Origin: Massariosphaeria phaeospora
Lineage: Eukaryota; Ascomycota; Dothideomycetes; Pleosporales
Assembly (NCBI GenBank): GCA_011032825.1
Contig: JAADJZ010000005.1
Span: forward strand, 873,001 to 937,000
DNA: 64,000 bases
Reading direction: 5' to 3'
In this document: positions 10,329 to 19,834 of the stretch, piece after piece
Position numbering within the stretch: the first letter of the stretch is position 1
Layout of the letters: each line of letters starts with the position of its first letter
Notes under the pieces: generated by a model
The model's database searches: none
The model's input: the letters and a program-made list of their open reading frames with translations, nothing else
What the model was told of the DNA's origin: nothing
Made by a program: the position numbers and the translations under genes

Positions 10329-11842
10329 CTAACCGTCGACCTCCCTCCACGCACTCTCCATCATCGCGTTACTCTCCACACTCCCCTCATCTACTAGTTT
10401 CTTCGCCGTCTCCTCGCCCGCAACAGGAAGCTGCACCTCAAACTTCTTCCCCTGCGCCGGGGAGTTTCCGTCGATGGCATACGGGAATGGAACCCACTGG
10501 GGTAAAAGGCCCGCTTGGTGCAGCGCGGTGCCTTGGTCCCAGTGGATGCGCTCGTTACTGAGGCGGTCTCCGCGGAGGGTTATGAAAGCCGTGAAGGGGA
10601 TGCGGAGGTGCTTGTGCGTTGGAGGAATGCCGGGAAGACTAGAAGATGTCAGACAAAAACCACAAGAAGTGGAGGCGAGGGAGTAAGTGCAACTATAAAC
10701 GGGAAAAGAGCAGCAAAACGTACAGCCATTCCACAACCCGATCATGCGTCAAACTAAACACAAATTCATCCACCACGCGATCCACCCCGACCGTCCGACT
10801 CACAAGCTCCAACTTCGTGTCCTCGGGATTCGAAAACACAAAGTGGTGCGTGTAGAACGCCGTCAGCCGCTCCTTGCCCACGCCGCCCGTCATCGTTGGA
10901 ATGTGGTTCACGTACGGCTCAGCGACCATCGTCGCCATTGTCTTCGCGACGTCGCGCTCGCCGAACTCATACCTGCAGTGCTCGTCCCAAACCGCCTCAA
11001 GGTCAAAGTAGGGACCGTTGAGCAGGGGCTTGAGAAACGCGAGTGAGCGCGTGTGGGCGAGGGATGCGGAAGCGCTGTGGTAGTCTTCGTCGGCGGGGAG
11101 GATCCAGGCGGAGTCGGTTGTTGCGTCGATGTAGCGGTGGCTTTTGACTATGCCTTCGGGAGATGGTTTTGGAGAGGAAGATGAGGCGTCTTGGTCGGGA
11201 TCTGGTGGTACGATGGAGCAAGATTCGCGGCGGGGCGTTACTGGGCCGGAGATGTGGAGGAGTTGGGGTGGGCCGGAAGACGCCGACGTGTTGATCGTGG
11301 TGAACTTGTGACCCGTGTAGGAGATGATGGCTTTGATGTCGGGGGAGAGATAGGCGGCTTCTGCGACGTAGAAGGGGATGCGGGAGAGGTATGCTGTGTG
11401 AAGCGTGTGTTTGTCAGCCTCCTTTTCTAGTCGCTTGATCGTTCACTCTTCTGCTGTATCTCTCAACACCCACAAAGTTCATCACTACCTTTAGATGAGT
11501 AAAAACAAGCCACGTACAAATCAACCCAAACCCTTGCTCTTGGTCACACCCCTTACACCCCCTCAGTATCTCAATCGCTCGCTGCAACGGGAATTCCCCT
11601 CCATCCTCTGCCTTTCCTGGCACCTGTAATTGCACGACGGCAAAACCCTCCTCAGCCCATTTTTGCAGCGGCGGAGGATCAACGCTCTTCTCGCTCTTCT
11701 CCAGCAGTGCGTAGAAATCAACAATGAGGATGAGGCCCGGCCCGTGTCCGCGGCGGGAAAGTGGGGGTTGCAGAGTTAAGTGGGGCGAGACGAGCACAGG
11801 AGGGGCATCTGGCGGAGAGCTAGTAGCTCTGAACTCGCCCAT
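10329..11842 (-). CDS. Dienelactone hydrolase-like protein with C-terminal SnoaL-like domain
   Basis: Three exons on the minus strand: 11842-11518, 11393-10724 and 10638-10329, 434 residues, phases 1 and 2. The N-terminal half has the alpha/beta-hydrolase layout of dienelactone hydrolases (HGPGLILIVDFYALLE, then WAEEGFAVVQLQVPG, then YLSPDIKAIISYTG). The C-terminal half (LEAVWDEHCRYEFGERD, MVAEPYVNHIPTMTGG, LTAFYTHHF, then LPGIPPTHKHLRIPFTAF) is the SnoaL/NTF2-like domain seen fused to this hydrolase in fungi. The nucleophile elbow, normally G-F-C-x-G-G, reads GFGLIS at about residues 104-109, so the catalytic cysteine appears absent. The second intron splits this region, so the boundary deserves checking. 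The protein may be non-hydrolytic or diverged. Confidence 0.75.
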
Positions 11843-12227
11843 CTTGGTAATGACACGCTTCTGATAGTATCTCTTGGCTGGAATGAGGGAAACGATCTGT
11901 GCTCAAAGGAGAGGGGAAATTGTACTTAAGACTGTCTGCAGCGGGGCAGCTCAGGAGGTCATTGAGAAAATGCTGGGGTAGATGGTAGCACGTTGCGCCA
12001 ATGTATGTCTTGTGACACGGATGATCATTTCGTGTGTAACGCTATGCCGTATGAAGCGAGCTGTGATACTGAAATCTGTGGAGCTGCGAAGGCCCAGCTG
12101 ATCAGCTCGAGCATGCACCTTGGCAGGTCCGGTCCATATTTGGTAAGATGGTCTAAAGATAGTCTATTGTCATCATCTAGCGTGGCTACGGTTACAATAA
12201 TCTCAAAGTGCTCAAAGTCGCATCCAT
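11843..12227. other. Intergenic, upstream of the hydrolase-like gene
   Basis: Promoter side of the hydrolase-like gene and 3' side of the next minus-strand gene. A 68-codon open frame at 12025-12231 on the minus strand has no recognisable similarity and cannot be joined in frame to the gene upstream of it. Confidence 0.4.
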
Positions 12228-14507
12228 TCATACGGGCCCACTTACCATATATCCAGGCATCCGCCTCTTGCCATTGTCTCCTGCCCCTGTCCCCTGACGT
12301 TTCACGTAACCCGCAACCACACCGGGATCAGTAGGGCCTATAACCCTGATACTCTCTTTCAGCTTTTTCCGCGTCAGGTCCTTGCTGTGTTTTCTCCGCG
12401 CATCTCTCGCTTTCTCCAAAAAGCCAGACTTATGCCACTCCTCGTCGTTTGGCTTGAAGCGGCGCCAGGCCTCCGGTGATAAAGGCGGTAATTGAGTCGA
12501 ACTTGGTGAAGCGGGTACAGGGGGCGGAATCTGTGGCATTTTGTTGGGAAGGGGATGGGGAAAAGGACGACTAGGAATGGAGCCACTAGAACCGTGTGAA
12601 TATAAAGAGATGATAGAGGCGCGGGTCTTGTCATGAACAGCTGGTCCGGGCGAATCTTGAATTTGTGGACTCTGGTTGCCCAACGACAATCGTGCATTAA
12701 ATCGATCCGAGATAGGTGAAATCGCTGGCTCTCCTGCGTCACTCAAAGACGCGATTTCATACCAACTTGCCGATTCTGAATGAGGTGCAGGTGAAAGGGC
12801 ATTTCGAACCACAGCCAGTCCGCCCGGTAGCCGTATAATAGGAGCCGAGGGCTGTGACTGTAACGCAGGAGTACGTGCTGGTGGAACTTTGTAGAAACCC
12901 CTGTCTTTCTTGAATCTATTGCCGAAGCTGAACGCCCCGCTGCTAGGTGGGAAGAACTTTGAAAACCTCAGATCCTTCTCATTCTCCTCACCAACCACTG
13001 TCTCTGGCAGTTTCTTCTGGGCTGGAGGCGCGGTGTCGCTGATTCGTCGATGTTCCTCGCTCTGAGCACTATGCCTTTTGGCTGCAACGCTGAGACGGCG
13101 AGGTACCCAAGAGGAGATCCTTCTATGACCTTTATTGTGTGCTGAGGAGGAAGGTGTCGCTGGTTCTCTATCTTGAGAAACGCTACGTGGTGCCGAAGTA
13201 TTGGAGTTTTTTTGCCATGAGAGCGGCCGGGGAACCAAGTTGTGTTCCTTTGGTAGCGGCTTCCCTATGGATTGTTGGCCAAAACTCATGTCGTAAGGAC
13301 CACGAAGCTGTCTTCCGTGCAGTACTTCCTCAGGCTCGACGCTCATCTCTTGGTATTGATCGGCTAAGAGATCGTGGTAATCCTGAGAGAAGCTTAACTG
13401 GCGCGTCTTGTCATCCATATCAGTATCCTCCCAGCTGTCAACTGCTAATGGACTTCCTTTGTTTAGTGCACGTAGCTTTTTGCCCCGCAGGTAGGATCGA
13501 TCGGGGCGACTGCGGCCATCACCAGGCTGCAATGTGTTAGGGTCATGAGTCGCTTGTTCCAAGATGGCCGTTTGTTGTCTAGGTGAGCCGATGCCTAAGG
13601 AAGCAAAAGCCTTTTCGTTTGTCGAGGCGTTGGACGTAATAGAAGTTGTGGTGGAGTCCGCTGGCGAAGCTGCACGAAGACGTGAATCGGATTGCAAAGA
13701 CGAATGTTCCAAGACCGGTGGATTACCTGTGAGCGAAGGGGGGTCGCTGACTTGCTGAAGGTCTGAAGGAGCTACTTGCTCATCAATCTTTTTGCTTGGA
13801 GAAGGGGGTTTAGGAAGAGGAGACTTGGGAGGAGTCCGTGGTGGACCGAGATCTGGGCGTCCACGATTCGGTCGCTCATAAATTGGTAGAAGACGAGACT
13901 GAGTATGGGAGTTGGCCCCTAGCTGTCGTGAAACCAATTTCATACGAGTATCAGGGATATCAGACGATAGATCCGGTATAAGCGGAGAATATGTTCGTCC
14001 CGACGGAAGTGGTGGAGTTGGAAGGGGGCTTCCCCCCTCGAGGACGCCGTTGAACCAGTCTACTGGAGCTTTCCAGGAAGCGATGCTGAGGTTTCTGCTG
14101 GGTGTAGAAGGTGAAGGCGAAGGTAGAGATGGCACGTCGGAGTTCGGCGACGGAGTGGGTGGTAAAGCCTTGAGCGCGAGGGCCTGAGTCGGATGTGGTG
14201 GGGCAGTCCTGAGGAAGGACTTGAAAGAACGCACAGGCCGTTCCATTCCCTCTAGCGACGAAGACGACAGGTTGTTCTGCGTGAATGGGGATCGTGAAGG
14301 GTCTTGTCGGGGCCGGTTCATGCCTCTCGTCTCGCACGCATAAATCAGGACAGCCGTTTCAACATCCACACCATCAGGGTTTTCTAGAAAGATATGGGAA
14401 ACAAAGAATCGCGACATGGCACGTGTAAGATCAGAAGCGGGAGTTGTGTAGATTGAACAAAGACGGGGCAAAAATGAAGCTTCTTTGAGGAATGCGTCGC
14501 TACGCAT
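12228..14507 (-). CDS. Long intrinsically disordered fungal protein, function unknown
   Basis: Uninterrupted frame of 759 codons on the minus strand. It is very rich in Ser, Pro and charged residues, with low-complexity runs (SPLPKPPSPSKK, SLPSPSPSTPSR), and has no signal peptide or membrane segment. The best-conserved-looking part is the C-terminal basic helix (WHKSGFLEKARDARRKHSK, then KLKESIRVIGPTDPGVV). The start is uncertain: ATGs at 14507, 14417 (MSRFFVSH), 14321 (MNRPRQDP) and a MERPVRSFKSFL start are all in frame, and the last two look more like a true N-terminus. A strong donor (ATG then GTAAGT) lies at the last codons; splicing a 60-nt intron there would end the protein in GYMPR instead of GYMVSGPV. 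No function is assigned. Confidence 0.65.
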   Translation of the reverse strand: MRSDAFLKEASFLPRLCSIYTTPASDLTRAMSRFFVSHIFLENPDGVDVETAVLIYACETRGMNRPRQDPSRSPFTQNNLSSSSLEGMERPVRSFKSFLRTAPPHPTQALALKALPPTPSPNSDVPSLPSPSPSTPSRNLSIASWKAPVDWFNGVLEGGSPLPTPPLPSGRTYSPLIPDLSSDIPDTRMKLVSRQLGANSHTQSRLLPIYERPNRGRPDLGPPRTPPKSPLPKPPSPSKKIDEQVAPSDLQQVSDPPSLTGNPPVLEHSSLQSDSRLRAASPADSTTTSITSNASTNEKAFASLGIGSPRQQTAILEQATHDPNTLQPGDGRSRPDRSYLRGKKLRALNKGSPLAVDSWEDTDMDDKTRQLSFSQDYHDLLADQYQEMSVEPEEVLHGRQLRGPYDMSFGQQSIGKPLPKEHNLVPRPLSWQKNSNTSAPRSVSQDREPATPSSSAHNKGHRRISSWVPRRLSVAAKRHSAQSEEHRRISDTAPPAQKKLPETVVGEENEKDLRFSKFFPPSSGAFSFGNRFKKDRGFYKVPPARTPALQSQPSAPIIRLPGGLAVVRNALSPAPHSESASWYEIASLSDAGEPAISPISDRFNARLSLGNQSPQIQDSPGPAVHDKTRASIISLYSHGSSGSIPSRPFPHPLPNKMPQIPPPVPASPSSTQLPPLSPEAWRRFKPNDEEWHKSGFLEKARDARRKHSKDLTRKKLKESIRVIGPTDPGVVAGYVKRQGTGAGDNGKRRMPGYMVSGPV

Positions 14508-15568
14508 GCAGCTCGATTCCTGCCCCCGTTACTAAGATATGGAAATGCAGTACAGTCCCAACCTCCTCACTATGCAGCGTACAGCGCATGGAGCTGAAGC
14601 GATCAGGGAACTTGTTTGCACGCCTGCCTGTGTGAATGACCAGTACATGACGAGTAGAACGATCGGCGAAGCATGAGCAGGGTCCCAGGGTTGAACAGAG
14701 ACGCCGCAGGCTGGCAATTGAGACGGCATCTGCTTGATACTTGTACTTGATGTATGTTGAAGAAGAGAGACAGTCGAAAGGGAGAAGAAAAGTCGAGCCG
14801 ATTAGACGAATGCGATGCGTGGTTCAGGCGCGTCACCGTTTCCGGAAATGTGCACGAGCGCCTCTAAATGCCGACCTCGAGGCGTTCTATATCGCACTGC
14901 TAAGCGACTCGAGCTTTCTCGCACTCGCCAGAGTTGGCCTGGGGATGCAACGCACATTATTGGCCGGGTGGCTGCCGTATGGTCGAATATTGAAGATTCC
15001 GCTAGCGGCGCGGCCTCTACAGTAACTTACTCGCGCGAGTCGAGTCCAGCGGGACAAAGTCCAGCCGCCATCTCACCTCCTGACGACTAAACATCTCCGG
15101 CACACATAACAGCCCGGCGGGACTTTGCGACTACACTACCCACAAGTCGCTATCTTGAATAAGCCCCCCGTTTTTAAGTTCAGTCATATGTCCCGAGATA
15201 TGCTCGAATGCCGTCCGAAGAAAACAACCCAACTGAGGCTCCGCTATGAGCTGCTCGCGCAAACTCTCTCTGTACCGCACGGAATGGATGAACTCGCGAC
15301 TCCGGCTTCCTCCAGCCCTTGGTTCTCTATCTTTTCTTGAATAATCTGCATCGGGGACTGTGGTTGGGATGCCTCCGATCCGTAGGTACGATGTGGCTTG
15401 TGCTAGCGCATCGTTTTGATACGAAGTATAACGCAAGAAGCTACGAGTATATATAGACAGGCAAGCCCACTGTGAGCCCTAATAAACAGCAACCCTCTCT
15501 CTTCGTACCACCAATTATTCTAGACGTCTCCTTGCCGTCTTACTAACTACCCACGGTGTTGAGCCGCC
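14508..15568. other. Intergenic, divergent promoters
   Basis: About 1 kb between the disordered-protein gene and the MFS gene. It carries short unsupported frames, a TATA-like box at 15448-15455 and a pyrimidine-rich stretch before the MFS start. Confidence 0.5.
15448..15455 (+). promoter_or_regulatory. TATA-like box of the MFS transporter gene
   Basis: TATATATA followed by GACAGG, 114 nt upstream of the ATG at 15569. Spacing fits a TATA element with a transcript leader of roughly 80-90 nt. Confidence 0.45.
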
Positions 15569-17427
15569 ATGCCTACCCCCTCCTCACAATCCTTGAAGGA
15601 CACGCCTCAACTAAACCCCCCCTCGTCGACTCCGAGTCAAGATTCCGCTTCAATGGAGGACATTAAAGTGCCAGCGGACAATGTACAAGACTCGCCGGAC
15701 GCACCCTTCAACCCAGGATGGCGCTTTTTGGCTGCTTTCGCCAGTCTCGCGGTCATTACGTTAATGGCCGCTCTGGATGCCACCTCGATATCTGTCGCCC
15801 TTCCAGTAAGTCACTACCCCGTCGCATGCATCGACAGCAGACCCCTGATCCATACTAGACCATGGCACAGCTACTCGGCGGATCCGCAATCGAAGCTTTC
15901 TGGTCTGGCACATCGTTCCTCTTGACCTCCACCGTCTTCCAGCCTGTGCTTGGGTCGTTCTCGCATATCTTCGGACGCAAGCCTCTGATCTACGTTAGCT
16001 TGGTCTTCTTCACCGCTGGGTCAATCGCTGCGGCTTTAGCCAACAACTTCACTGTTATCTTAGTTGGCCGTTCCATCCAGGGTGTTGGGGGCGGCGGCAT
16101 TATCGCTTTGACAGAGATTGTGGTCACAGATATGGTCCCGTTGCGAGAGCGAGCGAAATGGTTTTCATTCCTCAGCTCGATGTGGGCTGTGGGAACTGTG
16201 ACCGGCCCATTACTTGGTAGGCTTTCCGAAGGATAGCAAAGGTCGAAGCTAACATGTTCAGGTGGTGGATTTACCCAAGACGTGTCCTGGAGATGGGTAT
16301 TCTGGATCAATCTCCCTTTCATTGGCATCGGCGGCATCATGATCACTCTCTTTCTAAAGCTCAATTACCAAACAAGCTCACTACTGTCCAAGCTCCAGCG
16401 CATAGACTGGATTGGGATGGTCCTTTTCCTTGGATCGACTACTGGTTTCCTGATTCCCATCACTTGGGGCGGCGTGCAATACCCTTGGGATAGCTGGCGA
16501 ACTCTCGTTCCGTTAATCGTCAGTGCAGCTGGCATTGTTGCGTTTATTATCTATGAAGAATACTTCGCGGCTGAGCCCTTGATACGAAACAGTGTGTTCA
16601 AAAATCGAACGGCCGCTGTGACATATATCGGAACTGTCATCCATGGCCTTATGCTTTGGAGCACTTTGTACTATTTGCCGCTCTATTACGAGGCGGTCAA
16701 AGGGCTCTCGCCCATTATGGCTGGTGTCGCGCTGTTTCCGCGGACATTCACTACCGCACCGGCTGCCATAGTTCGTATTGCCGTTTTCCGCTAGAAGCAC
16801 AACATACTGACATATTTTCAGGTTACCGGTATTGCAATTTCCATCACGGGCAGGTATCGGTGGTCTGTCTGGATGGGATGGGCCTTGTCTACCTTCGGGA
16901 TGGGTCTGATTATCTTGCTCAAGCCAGAGACGAAGACCGTGGACTGGATATTCCTCAACCTCGTCGGCGGAATCGGTGCCGGCATGCTCTTCCCAGCAAT
17001 GGGAATCACCACCCAGGCTGCAGCTTCAGTCAAAGACCAAGCATATGCTGCTACCATGTTCTCCTTCCTGCGCGCCGGCGGCCAGACGATCGGCGTTGCC
17101 ATTGGCGGCGTTATTTTTCAGAATCAAATGAGAAAGGCGATGCTCACCTACCCGCTCCTCGCTGACAAGGCCGGCGAATACTCCAAGGATGCCGCTGGCC
17201 TCGTGCAGATCATGCAGGCCATGCCCGACGGCGAGATGAAGCTCCAGCTCAGGATATGCTACACCGATGCCCTGAGGTACATTTGGATCGTGATGACTGT
17301 CTTCTCGGCGGTAGCGCTCATTACAAGCGCATGGACGGAAGCCTATCCAATTGATCAGGCTCAGGGGACGGAGCAAGCATTCAGGGAGAAACGCAAGTCC
17401 AAGGACATGGAGCAAGAGGCGCAGTAA
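15569..17427 (+). CDS. DHA2-type major facilitator (multidrug) transporter
   Basis: Four exons: 15569-15805, 15859-16216, 16262-16770 and 16822-17427, 569 residues; the start is in a GCCGCCATG context. After a polar N-terminus of about 50 residues come about 14 hydrophobic segments. Diagnostic motifs include DATSISVALP, FGRKPLIYVSLVFF, GRSIQGVGGGGIIALTEIV, LRERAKW and the antiporter motif-C-like GTVTGPLLGGGF followed by WRWVFWINLPF. This is the fungal DHA2 (14-spanner) drug:H+ antiporter signature, a plasma-membrane or vacuolar exporter of toxic compounds. Intron 3 uses a GTTCGT donor, unusual but the only one that keeps TAPAAI joined to VTGIAISITGRYRW. No biosynthetic cluster surrounds it, so the substrate is unknown. 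Confidence 0.92.
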
Positions 17428-19834
17428 GGGAGTTGTATTGTACTCGAAACTCTAGAAGGGATGGCGATTGTTCTTCTTTTGCATCAGCGCGGCGTTGGAA
17501 ATAGAAGGTCCGTGGATCTTGAGGTGACTTGGCTAGAGCATAGACTGGGGAGGTCTTATTGAGACCTGTAGATGATGATGTCGACGACTACACGTTCGAC
17601 ACTGATTGTACTTAATATTTACCTCAGTGATGAAGAAAACCGCATCTACTCGTGTTGTTCTACTGCTCCTGCGTGTGATGGGATTCCACAACATCTGGAA
17701 GTGTCGTGCGACCCCAACAGTATTCATGGCAGACATGTAGACCATGTGCATGCTCACTTCGTCTCGGCATCCTACGGCACGGCCGAGACCGCCCGCTCCG
17801 CTGCATCATTTAAAGTAGGGCAGTCATCCACACCTTTTTGGGCCTCACTAAACATAGCAACGTACACTGCCTGCGACAAAGGCGTCTCTGTAGGTCTCGT
17901 AGCGTGCGCACGTTATTTCGACGTGCCCGTCGTGGCCACGCTGTCTGCAGCACGCAGCACGCCGTACGCCGCAACGGTGCGTGTACGTATCGATTGTCTC
18001 GGCAAGTCGCGCACCAAAATTGAAGTCCCGGACGTCAACGGCGGGCAGCTTGCCTCGTTCTGCTGCCTTGCAGCACCATGGTGTGGGAGTCTCAAGACTG
18101 CAAGGCAGAAGGAGAGCAGGGGTGTTGTGAAACCGCCGTCGGAAAGTGCGAGCAGGGGGTTTGCGTAGACAACTGGACAGGAACCACCCTTGCGCCTTGC
18201 GGATGACGGTAGTGGTGACGAGGTTTGCGGATCTGGATCGTCGCTATCGCAGGAGGCTGGCGATATGTGGTGGTTTTAATGGTGTTGTGGCGAGATGGAG
18301 GTGTGCGATGACGACGAACACAAATCCGAGAAATAACTCGGTGGTGAGTGTGCGGAGCGCATTGTTCTCGTCCTCGGTTGGCAAGCCCAAACGGCGACAG
18401 TCTCGCGAGTGAAGGTGTTTCTGGGTACGAGTAGAGGTGTGGATGGATGAGGGATGCCTGTGCTGCGAAGCCTCCAGGGCTACAGCGGCCGACTGATTGT
18501 TCCAAGGTTACCGACCAAGACCTGTCTTAATAGGCTGTAAGGAGTGTGTTGCGGCCGGTGCAAAGGAAAAGAAACATGGCAGGACTGGGTAGGCTAGTAA
18601 ACGTAAAGGGCAAATGTGAATGTTCTCTGGAGGCGCGACTGCCTACGCCGTACGGGTGACTGTCGGCGCGGCCGGGTCAGGGTGGCTCCCTCCCGCCACG
18701 ACGACATGCCGCTCTGCCTTGCACTGCGCAGCTGCCGTATCAGGACGTGCTGTGAGGAGGCGGATCAAGTCTTCCAACTCCCAACAAGGCTGGCTGCTCG
18801 AGGTGAGGAGTTGGTGCGAGTGCAGGCTGGTCTCTTCGTCGTCACGGCCACGATGTCACACACGCCAGCCCACGGCCACGCTGCTGGCGAGTTTACTAGT
18901 AGGCGGGCGACGCAGGTCCTGAACACTCGGCTGGGTCACTATTTCGGAGCATCAGTGGCCAGGGGGTGGGGAAGAGAAGAGGCGTGGGCGCGGCGGGATC
19001 GTCAGCCAACGCACCAAAGGATAAAAGCAGGCCGTCAGCTGTCTCGCGCTCACGCAGCTGGTCGTGATTTCAGACTCTTGGTGAATGTAATTGCGGCCGC
19101 GACACAAGGCGGCGAAGTGCACACCACACAACGTGCTCCCCAGCTGTCGAGCCCGCGTCGCGCACCAGGGCTAAGCTTTGCAGCGTCGGCTAGCGCGCCC
19201 ACAGCAGATTAGCGGCCCCCCCGCGCGCATTCCATTGGTTCCGCGTCCAACGGCCCCGGCCGCGCCTTTCATCACCGTAGCCGTAGCGCGGCGAGCTGCT
19301 CTGCGTGTCTGCTCGCAGTCTCAGGCTCAGGCTCGCAGCTCTGCTCTGTGCCCGGCCGCTGCAACACAACTCGACCTTCGCTCGCTGCCCATCTCGCTCG
19401 CTGCTCCAGCGCTGTTCTCACCCTCAGTCATTCGTTTCAGACGCTGCCGCCGCCGCCCGCAACCGCACTTGCACTCTGCGCCCCCGCCAAGAAGCTGCTT
19501 GACAGAGTCACTCCGGCTGCTCCTGAGTCCTGATCCGCCGAACGGAAACGCCAATCGGGAAAGCCACCGCACCTCCAACGTCTCGGACTGCCTGCGTTAT
19601 CACCGCGCGGCCATCTTCTGCCGTGGCCACGCTCTGTTGACGGCGAACACCTTCACACTGACTCCATTATTTCGACAACCGCACATGCTCGCCCCTACCC
19701 GGCCATAGGCCTGTCTGTCTGGCGCATCAGCAGGACGGCCGAAGGCTCGTCAATCCATCGACCTGCCCTCAGACTCGGCGCCTCCAGGACTCCGCCTGCG
19801 GTGAACAGGTGCGACACGCCTATTCCCACTGGCC
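17428..19834. other. Long intergenic region and probable RAX2 leader
   Basis: 2.4 kb between MFS and RAX2. The right half (18600-19800) is GC- and C/T-rich with open frames on several frames of both strands, none showing domain motifs or consistent splicing. A TATA-like ATAAAAGC lies at about 19021. The minus strand at 17911-18170 has a protein-like frame (ALSDGGF, FCLAVLRLP) without an ATG; I could not support it as a gene. Confidence 0.4.

Noticed and set aside
12025..12231. Possible last exon (DDDNRLSLDHLTKYGPDLP) of the disordered-protein gene
   Set aside because: The donor at the end of the upstream frame is phase 0, and joining to this segment in its own frame is impossible with the available acceptor.
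15772..15858. Continuous reading through the first intron of the MFS gene
   Set aside because: Retention adds non-hydrophobic sequence (SHYPVACIDSRPL) inside the first loop and leads to a stop; the spliced product matches the DHA2 pattern.
17572..18168. 198-codon plus-strand frame and a protein-like minus-strand stretch in the same place
   Set aside because: The plus frame has no recognisable motif; the minus stretch (ALSDGGF, FCLAVLRLP) lacks an ATG and needs a frameshift to extend.
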